From Mimachlamys varia (taxonomy: Eukaryota > Mollusca > Bivalvia > Pectinida > Pectinidae), in NCBI GenBank assembly GCA_947623455.1, contig OX392527.1, positions 55,162,401-55,226,400 of the forward strand: a DNA stretch of 64,000 nt, given 5' to 3'. Shown piece after piece: positions 9,121-18,737 of the stretch. Below the pieces are notes generated by a model. It did no database searches, was not told the DNA's origin, and worked only from the letters and a program-made list of their open reading frames with translations. Both the position numbers and the translations under genes were made by a program. The number at the start of each line of letters is the position of its first letter. Within the stretch, counting starts at the first letter, position 1.

Positions 9121-10880
9121 GGAAGAGAAACAAGATTAGCCAGTACCAAAGGGAACCACGGCTGTGTAGGCCAAAATGGTATAACTAATAAAGCCTTCTC
9201 AATCTTTTCACTAATAATCTTGTTCATAATTCTGCCTATAAGCACAAATGGTGGGAAAATGTATGGCCTCCAATCAGTCCATTCCACTGAAAAAGCATCA
9301 ACAATACACGCTGCCGGATCAAAAGACCATGAAGCATACTGATAGACTTGCGAATTTAACCTTGATGCAAATAAATCAATATTTGGCCTGAAAAAATGTA
9401 AACATATACGATTAAAAATTTCAGGCTTTAGCATCCATTCAGTGGAGTCTGAAAAATTTCTCGACAAAAAATCTGCCTGTATATTGTCTACCCCAGGAAT
9501 GTGCTGTGCTGTAATAAATATAGATCTGCCAAAACACCACTCCCAGATGGATCGGGCCAAATTATCTAACTGAATGGAAGGCATGCCACCCATATCATTG
9601 ATATATGCCATAGCTGTAGTGCTGTCAGTCTTAATTCCCAGGTGGAACTCCGATGACTGTGAGAAAAAGGTTTTCATTCCCAGAAAAATTGCAAATAACT
9701 CTAAATAATTGATGTGGTTGCTAGCTTCTGACCTAGACCACCTGCCTCCTGCTGACTTACCCTTAAATTGGGCTCCCCAACCCAAAAGTGAGGCGTCCGT
9801 TATAATCCAACTCTCTGGTAGGCTTCTGCGCATAACCTTGCCATTTTCCATTTCTACATTTTTTGTCCACCAATCAATATCTAGAATACTATCAGACGAT
9901 AAAACAACAGTAGAATCGAAATCACCGTCAGAACGCCTTAGTCCGTAGACTTTGTCCCTTTCTAGAGACCTGTAATGGAGAGGCCCAGGGAGTATAGCAT
10001 AAAATGCATGGACCAACAACCCGATTAATGATGCTAAATCTCTAATGATAACCTCCGATGTTTGTAAACACTGACCACATGCTGCCTGAATATTATTGAC
10101 CTTTCCATCTGTCAGGAACACCTTAAATTGTTCGGTATCCAAAATAAGCCCGAAAAACACCAATCTCTTAGTTGGAATTAAAACAGACTTTTCAGCATTA
10201 ACCGTATAACCTAACGTTGTCAACCTTTCAACCATGATTTGAGTGTTCTTGCTAGAAGTTTCAGAACTTTGATTCATTTGCAAGGAATCGTCAATATAAT
10301 AACTACACCTGATACCAATTTTCCGAAAATCTGCGTACACAGGCTTCAGTACCTTGGTAAACACTCGGGGTGCTGAAGCTAGCCCGAAGGCTAACACCAA
10401 ATACTGATACATATGACCATTCCAACAAAATCTTAGATATTTCTGGTAATCTGGATGAATGGGAATGCTAAAATAAGCATCCTTGAGGTCAATGGATGTT
10501 AAAAAATCATTTGTCTGGATAATGTCAAAAATAACTTTCAAATTTTCTTGTTTAAAATGTTTGTATTCCACAAAGGCATTAAGCCCACGTAAATTGAGAA
10601 CCGGGCGAAATTTCCCATTCTTTTTGGGAACCAAAAATAAATTTGATATAAATTGTCCCGGTGTAAACCAGACCTCTTCTATAGCCCCCTTTTTAATCAA
10701 TTCCTGAATTTCATTATCCACCAAAAGTATTTCATCTGCTGAAAAACTTATTTCATTTGGAAAACGTACTTGGAATGGTTCAGAAATAAATTCAATTTTA
10801 TAACCAGAAACTGTATCCAAAACCCATTGATCTGAAGTTAACACTTCCCATTCATTCAAACATGAATCTAAAGTTCTCAC
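8865..10880 (-). CDS. DIRS reverse transcriptase - RNase H - methyltransferase-like polyprotein
   Basis: A 671-residue ORF. RT motifs: SIDLKDAYFSIP at about 129-140 (catalytic D131), FGLASAPRVFTK at 165-176 and YIDD at 195-198. RNase H follows with acidic residues D362 (WIITDASLLGWGA), E394 (YLELFA), D419 (KTDSTTAM) and D470 (ADFLSR). Residues about 482-585 form the DIRS methyltransferase-like domain (IDLFASRLNSQ, FPPFVLI, PFWPTQPWFP). It copies element RNA into DNA; the role of the methyltransferase-like domain in DIRS biology is unknown. The ATG lies 14 bases past the gag-like stop in a different frame, so reinitiation or frameshifting may be used. The C-terminal 80 residues overlap the recombinase ORF and have no clear domain. 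All catalytic residues are intact. Confidence 0.93.
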   Translation of the reverse strand: MRTLDSCLNEWEVLTSDQWVLDTVSGYKIEFISEPFQVRFPNEISFSADEILLVDNEIQELIKKGAIEEVWFTPGQFISNLFLVPKKNGKFRPVLNLRGLNAFVEYKHFKQENLKVIFDIIQTNDFLTSIDLKDAYFSIPIHPDYQKYLRFCWNGHMYQYLVLAFGLASAPRVFTKVLKPVYADFRKIGIRCSYYIDDSLQMNQSSETSSKNTQIMVERLTTLGYTVNAEKSVLIPTKRLVFFGLILDTEQFKVFLTDGKVNNIQAACGQCLQTSEVIIRDLASLIGLLVHAFYAILPGPLHYRSLERDKVYGLRRSDGDFDSTVVLSSDSILDIDWWTKNVEMENGKVMRRSLPESWIITDASLLGWGAQFKGKSAGGRWSRSEASNHINYLELFAIFLGMKTFFSQSSEFHLGIKTDSTTAMAYINDMGGMPSIQLDNLARSIWEWCFGRSIFITAQHIPGVDNIQADFLSRNFSDSTEWMLKPEIFNRICLHFFRPNIDLFASRLNSQVYQYASWSFDPAACIVDAFSVEWTDWRPYIFPPFVLIGRIMNKIISEKIEKALLVIPFWPTQPWFPLVLANLVSLPCRLPRHRDLLTLPHNGESHPQIRHLALIACVVSGKPCNVEDFRVTLQGSSCRPGDQEQLSNTNMRGENGLFGVQAGTLIHFSRL

Positions 10881-10894
10881 CTTCCACTGAGGCT

Positions 10895-12205
10895 CTACTG
10901 CTGTGTTCCCTTCTGGGACATGCCTCTGTTGCCTCGTCTCTGGTTCTGGTATCTGTTGTACCTGGGGAACCTGCCTTGGTTTCTGGCGCCTCCCTGCCCT
11001 CGACCATAAGGGCGGCGCTGGAAGTTTGGGTAGCCCCGGTTATAATTGCCATGATAGGGGCGTCTATATCCACCATATGCCTGATTGTTGCCTGTAATAG
11101 GAACTTTAAACATATCATTCATGTCTTTGATTTTCTTAGTGACATCATCCCCAAACAACATTTTAGTAATCTGCATGTCCTGCGAACACAGCCCTCTGTA
11201 TCTAGGCTGGAGAGCGGGGCGCAAAGCATATCGCCTCTTAACCGATGTAGTATAAATCGCGTTACCTAGCAACGCCACTGCATCGGAGAGGAGTGATTTA
11301 CACTTTGACTGCTTGTCACGTACTTCCCCAGGAAATGAAGCAATAACTTCAGCCAATTTACTCAGAGGAGTAAGCCCTGTTGCTATAAGTTTCTGAACTT
11401 CCTGTAATGCCAGATCAGATGTCTGTGCATTTTTTGGTAATTGACCCCAAATTTCAGGATTAATCCTGGGCGATGCAAGCAAATTACAGTTTACTGGCCT
11501 TGGATATTTCTTAATAATCGCCTCTAGCTGTGTAGCATCAGCTTTCTTACTGCATGCTCTATCAATAGATTTTGCTAACGACTCAGATATTTTTGGACCC
11601 ACAGGTTCATCCTCCGCATTCTGAGGTATGTCCCATTCCTCGGGAGCTTCATCTGGCCAAAACCCTTCAAACTCGTTATCAGGGGCAAAAACACTGTTGT
11701 CATAACTAGATTCGGCCTCCTCCATATCAAACACTTCATACTCTTGTTCTGGGGCCCCCAGAGCGAAAATTCTATTTTCAGGATCATAGCTACGACCATG
11801 CGCACCAAGCCCCTGTGTTTGTTTATCTTTACGAGCAGCAGCGCTGTCACGTTTCTCTGTCACTTTCTCGGTCATAAACGCACTCAAAGCGTTCAAAGAT
11901 TTCTCTATCTTGCTCAACCCAAGTTGTTGTTTTAATTTAGAAATATCAATGTTCTCATTCCGCTTAGAAACCCTACCTCTGGTAGGCTTACGAGGCGTGT
12001 CATTTTGTTTTCCCCGAGAACCTCGGCCACGACCACGCTTAACATTAACATTTTTTGACCTCAAATTTCTATCACACTCAGCCTCACTGACTTCGTCAGA
12101 GCTGCTTGAAGAATGGTTACTCTTATTATCTTCATCCATTGAGGAATCATTACTCGAATGACCCATTAATGATAGGACATCGTCCTTATCCATATTATCG
12201 GCCAT
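10895..12205 (-). CDS. DIRS ORF1, gag-like protein
   Basis: A 436-residue ORF. Residues 1-45 are acidic and serine-rich; 55-85 are basic with RGRGRGSRGK. The middle holds the segment conserved among DIRS ORF1 proteins (KKYPRPVNC, LLASPRINPEIWGQLP, DLALQEVQKLIATGLTPL). The C-terminus, from about 375, is rich in R, G, Y and N (RRPYHGNYNRGYPN, RGQGGARNQGRF), a likely RNA-binding tail replacing zinc knuckles. The protein presumably packages element RNA. It is the first ORF after the 5' ITR. Confidence 0.85.
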   Translation of the reverse strand: MADNMDKDDVLSLMGHSSNDSSMDEDNKSNHSSSSSDEVSEAECDRNLRSKNVNVKRGRGRGSRGKQNDTPRKPTRGRVSKRNENIDISKLKQQLGLSKIEKSLNALSAFMTEKVTEKRDSAAARKDKQTQGLGAHGRSYDPENRIFALGAPEQEYEVFDMEEAESSYDNSVFAPDNEFEGFWPDEAPEEWDIPQNAEDEPVGPKISESLAKSIDRACSKKADATQLEAIIKKYPRPVNCNLLASPRINPEIWGQLPKNAQTSDLALQEVQKLIATGLTPLSKLAEVIASFPGEVRDKQSKCKSLLSDAVALLGNAIYTTSVKRRYALRPALQPRYRGLCSQDMQITKMLFGDDVTKKIKDMNDMFKVPITGNNQAYGGYRRPYHGNYNRGYPNFQRRPYGRGQGGARNQGRFPRYNRYQNQRRGNRGMSQKGTQQ

Positions 12206-12416
12206 GTTATCGGACTACACCACGTGCAGACCGTTCAATTTCACTTACCTTCGTAATAAGCACACGCAAGACCGCGTGACAATACGTCGATAAATACTCT
12301 CAATCAATGATAAGTGCCCGTTTCACGGAACACCTCCTTACCTCTTATAACTCAAAGGACTCCGACAAAAACCGTCGCACACGAGCCTACATGTGTCTCC
12401 TTCACTGCTCAAACGA

Positions 12417-12546
12417 AAAAGATGGCGGGTGCGGGCGTGCGCCGATGTATATCCGGGTATGTTATCATGAATATTCATGAGGTAAAAATCTCTTTGAATT
12501 GAGATGGGTCTCACTGGTCAGCGAGAATATGCTAATTAATACCCTC
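12417..12546 (-). repeat. DIRS inverted terminal repeat, 5'-side copy
   Basis: Reverse complement of 7609-7738. Outside it, 12547-12574 is the short 5' terminal piece copied in the internal complementary region. The leader between this ITR and ORF1 (12206-12416) probably contains the element promoter, but no clear motif is visible. Confidence 0.9.
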
Positions 12547-12574
12547 GAATGCCGAGGGCTTAGTGAAAAAGAAT

Positions 12575-13183
12575 GCCTATGTTTTGCAATTGCAACTTTA
12601 CAATGCTGTTACGCAAAAAGCTGAAATAACTCAGCAAAACCCGTAACATATGTTAAATATTAAAGCTTTACGACGTACCAACCAAAATTTAGAGGAATTG
12701 AAGAAAACACATAAAAGTTCTGACCTTTTCTTCATAATGCCCCAAATTGCATCAGATACAAAGTTCCAAACGGCCATAACTCAAGTAAATATTGTAGAAT
12801 CAAACTGTAATTCAGGAAAACACAACTTCATGTCATGATGATTATAAGCCTAGCAAGTTTGAAAGATATTGGTTGAAAACTTTAGGAGAAAATCTCCGTA
12901 CAAACAACAATTTACAATAGAAATGCATTTTCTACATTTAAATGCCTACCGTACTTTGGGATATTTTGGCGTCGCCAAAATTTCGAGTTTTTTGCTCAAA
13001 ATAGGGTGGTTAAATATTGGTGCGCCAAATTTGGCGTCTACCATCATGTGTGTAAAATTTTGGCGCTTAACTGTAGTTATGTAATTGCTATGTTTGCTCA
13101 TTTCGTTACGATAGGCTAAATATTGATTTCCGATTAGAGAAGATGATACTTACGAAAATAAAGTGTCTCATCATTACAAAACA
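12575..13183 (+). repeat. Right half of the DIRS-hosting pearl-like repeat, plus an empty-site paralogue
   Basis: It continues the repeat broken at 7536. Positions 12649-12941 are nearly identical to 15152-15436, and 12942-13139 match 18302-18505. The two parts are contiguous here but separated by the 2.9 kb TIR element in the other copy, so this is an empty-site version. A small inverted repeat TTTTGGCG-TCGCCAAAA lies at about 12965-12982. Confidence 0.7.
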
Positions 13184-14395
13184 AGAGCACCGCAAGCGGA
13201 GGCATGATACGCCAGTCGTACCCTATCGGAAGTATAATGGTATGGAAACACAAATAAAGTTCTGACACTTTCTACATAATATCCGAAAATTGCATCAGAT
13301 ACAAAGTCATAAAGGGCCATAACTCTAGTAAATATCGTTGAATTGAACTGTCATTCAGGAAAACACAACTTCAGGTCATAATGATTAAACCTAGCAAGTT
13401 TGAAAGATATCGATTGAAAACTGTAGGAGAAAACCTCGAGACAAACAACAATTTACAAAAGAAACATACGAAGTTCCAAAGGGCCATAACTCTAGTAAAT
13501 ATAGTCGAAACAAACTGTCATTCAGGAAAACAAAACTTCATGTCATGATGATGAAGCCTAGCAAGTTTGAAAGATATTGGTTGAAAACTGAAGGAGAGGA
13601 TCTCCGTACAAAACAACAGTTTACAACAGAAATGCATTTTCTACATAATGCCTATATTTTGCAATTGCAATTATGCAACGCTGTTACGCGAAAAGTTGAA
13701 ATAACTCAACAAAACGCGTAATATATGTTAAATATAGATATTCGAAGTAACATACGAAGTTTTAGAGGAATTGAAGAAAATAAAAAAAGTTCTGACACTT
13801 TCTACATAATGCCGAGATTGCATTAAATATGAAGTTTCAAAGGGCCATAACTCCTGTAAATACTGTCCCATTGAACTGTCATTCAGGAAAATACAACTTC
13901 ATGTCATGATGATAAAGCCGACGTAGTTTGAAAGATATCGGTTTGAAAACTGTAGAAGAAGATCTCCGGACAAAACAACAGTTTACAACAGAAATGCATT
14001 TTCTACATAATCCTTTATCTAACTATACAATGCTGTTACGCGAAAAGTAGAATAACTCAACAAAACCCGTAATATATGTTAAATATTATAGCTTTTTGAA
14101 GTACCATACCAAGTTTTAGAGGAATTGAAGAAACCCAAAAATGTTCTGATGTTTTCTACATAATGCCCGAAATTGCATCCCAAAGGGCCATAACTCTTGT
14201 AAATACTGTCGAATCAAACTGTCTTTCAGTAAAACACAACTTCATGTCATGGTGGTGAAGCCTAGCAAGTTTGAAAGAAATCGGTTGAAAAATGTAGGAG
14301 ACCTCCGGACAAATAAAAGATTACGACGGACGGACAACGCCATATCATAATACGTCCCGTTATTTTTGACGGGCGAATAATTAAGTGTCTCGTCA
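13184..14395 (+). mobile_element. Pearl-like non-autonomous element, ACAAGAGCACCGC family
   Basis: It begins ACAAGAGCACCGCAAGCGG (small CCGC/GCGG hairpin) followed by ATACGCC. It contains tandem units of about 160-360 bp marked by AACACAACTTCATGTCATGA and GCATTTTCTACATAATGCC. It ends with GACGGACGGAC, a CCCGT...ACGGG hairpin and GGGCGAATAAT. The 5' ATACGCC and 3' GGGCGAAT form the asymmetric inverted repeat seen in the family's sister at 25342-25997. No coding potential. Confidence 0.65.
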
Positions 14396-14475
14396 TTACA
14401 AAATAAAGTGTCTCATCATTACAAAATAAAGTGTCTCATCATTACAAAATAAAGTGTCTCATCATTACAAAATCT
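14385..14475 (+). repeat. 23 bp tandem repeat, four copies
   Basis: A 23 bp unit containing AAAGTGTCTCATCATTACAA is repeated four times. The same unit occurs singly near 13160 and twice at 25246-25295, each time just before an ACAAGAGCACCGC element start, so it belongs to the flank of this family. Confidence 0.8.
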
Positions 14476-14529
14476 CACCGTTCTTGCGTCCACGTACATT
14501 TGCAAGAATAATAGCATTTGCTACCGATT

Positions 14530-15436
14530 ACAAACAAGAGCACCGCAAGCGGAGGCATGATACGCCAGTCGTACACTTTCGGAAGTATAATGGTATGGAA
14601 ACACAAATAAAGTTCTGACACTTTCTACATAATATCCGAAAACTGCATCAGATACAAAGTCATAAAGGGCCATAACTCTAGTAAATATTATCGAATTAAA
14701 CTGTCAATCAGGAAAACACAACTTCATGTCATAATGATTAAACCTAGCAAGTTTGAAATATATTGGTTGAAAACTGTAGGAGAAAATCTCGAGACAAACA
14801 ACAATTTACAACAGAAATGCATTTTCTACATATAAATGCCTATATTTTGCAATTGCAACTATGCAACGCTGTTATGCGAAAAGTTGAAATAACTCAAAAA
14901 AACCCGTAATATATGTTAAATATTATAGCTTTTCTAAGTACTGTTTAGAAACGTTTAGAGGAATTGAAGAAAAAGCAAAACAGTTCTGACATTTTTTACA
15001 TAAGGTCTGAAATTGCATCAGATTTGAAGTTCCAAAGGGCCATAACTGTAGTAAATTTAGTCGAAACAAACTGTCATTCAGGAAAACACAACTTCATGTC
15101 ATGAAGCCTAGCAAGTTTGAAAGATATCGGTTGAAAACTGTAGGAGGAGATTTTAAATATTAAAGCTTTTCGAAGTACCAACCAATATTTAGAGGAATTG
15201 AAGAAAACACATAAAAGTTCTGACCTTTTCTTCATAATGCCCCAAATTGCATCAGATACAAAGTTCCAAACGGCTATAACTCAAGTAAATATAGTCGAAT
15301 CAAAGTGTCATTCAGGAAAACACAACTTCATGTCATGATGATTTCTAAGCCTAGCAAGTTTGAAAGATATTGATTGAAAACTGTAGGAGAAAACCTCCGT
15401 TCAAACAAAAATTTACAATAGAAATGCATTTTCTAC
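14530..15436 (+). repeat. Pearl-like element, ACAAGAGCACCGC family, interrupted
   Basis: Same start and internal units as 13184-14395, without its own 3' end. The right side (15152-15436) is a near-copy of 12649-12936 and is cut by the 2.9 kb TIR element beginning at 15437. Confidence 0.6.
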
Positions 15437-18301
15437 AGTAGAGCACTACGTCTAAACTAGTAGTGCACTACATTTAAACTACCGGTAAACTAATAGTGCA
15501 CTACACCCTGAACCCCATATAGGTCAAATACCCCTACAGGTAAATGGGCAGTCCCATCCATCTACCTGTGTTTTTTACCTGTACCTTACGTATACCTTTG
15601 TCGTCTGCTAGTACTTAGAAGCTGGTCTTATCATTAGTTAATATTTATAACTTTAATGTATATATATGCATCTTATGTAGTTATTTTTCTCAAACAACCT
15701 TTCTTCTTTCATTTCAAAACTAGAAATTGTGAAATCATGATAATTACTGTTAGAATTTTTCCCAAAACTTTCTTGCATGCAAGACATAAATAAAATAGAA
15801 AATCATTATTTATCTAGCAGTTTTTATGTCTTATATTTCATTCAATATACACTATTAACGTTTTTTTTATTCATTCATCAATTTACAATCAAGTATATTG
15901 AAAAATTGAAGGAAAATCTAATGATAATTATTTGTTAAGAAGTTTATTTTTAAATATTGTAAGAACTAATTGTGAAAATAACAAATAAATATTCTTTCAT
16001 TACTTAATTAAACTAGATATATATTTGTATTAAATACATTCATCCCTCAGATCTATATATTTATGAACGCGCTAAAGAGTTTTGATAATCTTTATTTTTA
16101 AATTTTATATATTAAGATCTGTATGTTTATATACATCAACACATACAACAGCTAGAGTTGAAATAAATATAAGAATTTGAAGTTGAAAAAAAAGTAATAC
16201 AACAATAAATTAAAATTTAGTCAGATTGTTCAGTATTGGACAGATGTTTTGATTTGACCCCCAGGCCTCAGGCAATTACCTGACTTGTCTCAACCTTGTT
16301 TAGGAACAGCTGCTGATCATGACATAAGCCTGTCAGAGTCATAATTGAGGTGTGAATTTCTCACCTGACTATCACTGGTCAAATTTGTAAACCAATTTGA
16401 TTAATAAAGGGCTCAGCTGGAAATGACCAGGATCATAATTATAATAATACATATTTTAACTTTTACTGGGGTTTATCATGTTCATATGAAACTAAAAATC
16501 ATTGAGAATGTATGTAGATATTTACATATTTCCCAATAAATAATGGATATTTTGAGGACTTTAATCTATTTTTTTTTTCATTCAAAACATTTAATTATAC
16601 AATAATACATTGATAGTACATAAAATAACATTGAAACTAAGGATTATTAATTGGACAACAATGTAGGTCTATATCAGTCCTTTACCAGGTTCAGATTTTC
16701 TTAAATTATATTAACTTAAAATACCAAGTATCTTATGACACTTGAATGAATACAATCCAATGACGCATTTTGATTTTTAAATATTTACAGATATAATTTA
16801 TATACTTGTTAAATGAATTAATGATGAAAAATTAACTAGTTTATATTGGGTGTAATCAGGGACGTATATGTGAGAAAAGATATATACGTCTCTGGCTCAG
16901 TCGCTTCATACAGTTTGATAATAAAATACTAACATTCATTATACTTAATTTTTTCTAATAGTCAGTATAATAGTATTTGAAAATGATATATTTCCCATTT
17001 TTAGGCCTAAATATTGAAGGCAATTACAGGTTGTATTAAATATGACTTGAAGGTTTATGCATAGATGTAATAATAATTTTTTTAAAAAAAAGCAAGGCCA
17101 GCTTAATGGAATCATTTCAATTAATTCTATATTCTAACTTCTAAGAATACAACAAATAAATAATATGCAGTTATATTAGCCTAACTTAGAACCAAGTTAA
17201 GCCTATGCCAGTCACATTTATTGTACTTTTAAATCAACCTAATGACTTATATAATCTCTAACTAAAAAGGACAGCTATAGATCTTCAGGTAGAATCCTTT
17301 ACCCCCCAGGCATAAATATGTACCTGATCTGCCTTGACCACATCCTCACATGTACAGAGGTCAGGATAGGGGGCACCCCTAGCTATAGGCTGGCTGTAGT
17401 TAGCCAGGTGTGAATTTCTCACCTCCCTCTCCCCCACAGCCATCACTGGCCAAGTCTGATTAAAGGCCTGGGGGCCCTGTTAATTGATGAATGATGATAA
17501 CTTGATTACAGTCAATTGAATTACATGTAGATGTAAATTGGTATTATGATATGAAGAAAGATATGACTTTAAATGTTCTGATGAAAATAATCTGTTTTTA
17601 TATTAGTACTTGATGTTTATATAACCTTTCATTTGTATGCATTACATGAGTGAATAGTTAAACCAAATACCAATGCCGGTACATGTAGGTATTATTGCCA
17701 GAGACGTATAAAACCTTATAGGTATCTTGTATTGCATAGCTAGCTTCTTAATGTCAAATATTAAACTAATTTGTGATTGAATCTACTATACGAAGTACAA
17801 AATATGTTATTCTAATATCTAATTTGTTTATATTACAATCTGTTGTTTACTTTATTTTCTGTATATATTTTTAGTAGGATTAACTTAATAATTTCACATA
17901 ATACATGTATTATACCATTTTTTATTTTAACACATACCTTTCAACTTCATTGTAGAATGAATATTTAAATAAAAAAGAATCATTGTTACTTCTTTAAAAA
18001 GAATTATATTTTAATTATTATTATATTCTGGCAAAAACTTAAATGAGTACAATGTAAGTACTAACAAACTAATGACTTCAATAGTATAACATAAAAGTAC
18101 AGGTAAGTCATATTACATCTGTACAGGTAAGGATACAGGTAGGCATGGACACTCCCATTACCTGTAGGGGTTTTTGTGGTCACACCTGGCTGGACATAGT
18201 GCACTACTAGTTTACCTGTAGTTTAAATGTAGAACACTACTTGTTTAAACGTAGTGAACTCCTAGTGCACTAGGGTGTAAAGGTTAGCTTACACTCAACT
18301 G
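15437..18301. mobile_element. 2.9 kb AT-rich long-TIR element, copy 1 (left end truncated)
   Basis: It shares order and sequence with copy 2 (18738-21632) along its whole length. The right terminal repeat is complete to CACTCAACTG at 18292-18301; the left end starts inside the TIR (GAGCACTACG...) and lacks its outer ~33 bp. TIRs contain several copies of the palindrome TAGTGCACTA. No ORF above 65 codons exists, so it is non-autonomous or dead. The flank at 18302 continues the repeat interrupted at 15436. Confidence 0.75.
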
Positions 18302-18505
18302 TAAATGCCTACCGTACTTTGGGATATTTTGGCGTCGCCAAAATTTCACGTTTTTTGCTCAGAATAGGGTGGTTAAATATTGGTCCGCCACATTTAGCGT
18401 CTACCACCATGTGTGTAAAATTTTGGCGCTGAACTGTAGTTATGTAATTGGTATATTTACTCATTTCGTTACGATAGGCTACATATTGATTTCAGATTAG
18501 AGAAG
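18302..18505 (+). repeat. Continuation of the pearl-like repeat after copy 1
   Basis: It matches 12940-13139, beginning AAATGCCTACCGTACTTTGG, and is followed directly by the 3' end of the minus-strand PLE. Confidence 0.6.
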
Positions 18506-18737
18506 ATAAATAAGAGAATACCGAAGCGTCAACAACATCATAATCCAACCTCAAAATCGATTAAACCAGTGAAAAATAGTAAACATCAAGTTCTCAAAAT
18601 GAGAACCGAGTATCATTGTCAAACACAACAAGTAAACACACTAATGAGCATACTCAAAAACGTCCATCTTCATATCACTTAAAGGTACAGAATATTTCTT
18701 AATGAGACAAAGATGGCGACCATAAAACTTCCCCGTA
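18506..18737 (-). pseudogene. Penelope-like element, 3' end beyond the TIR insertion
   Basis: In minus orientation this continues the PLE reading broken at 21633 (GSFMVAIFVSLRNI, then stops) and its 3' tail (ATGCTCATTAGTGT, GTTTAATCGATTTTG). It aligns with 4930-5040 and, in the tail, with 3400-3470. Confidence 0.6.

Larger units (their letters stand above)
7537..12574 (-). mobile_element. Complete DIRS-type tyrosine-recombinase retroelement (5.04 kb)
   Basis: Three intact minus-strand ORFs (gag-like, RT-RNase H-methyltransferase, tyrosine recombinase) are bracketed by 130 bp inverted terminal repeats at 7609-7738 and 12417-12546. An internal complementary region at 7794-7918 joins reverse-complement copies of both element ends, the signature of DIRS replication through a circular intermediate. 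The element sits between AAT trinucleotides (7534-7536 and 12572-12574) with no longer target duplication. Removing it restores a pearl-like repeat seen intact elsewhere. Undisturbed ORFs and near-perfect ITRs suggest recent insertion and possible autonomy. Confidence 0.93.

Noticed and set aside
14385..14475. Regular short repeats that could suggest a CRISPR array
   Set aside because: Units are contiguous with no unique spacers, and the DNA is eukaryotic.
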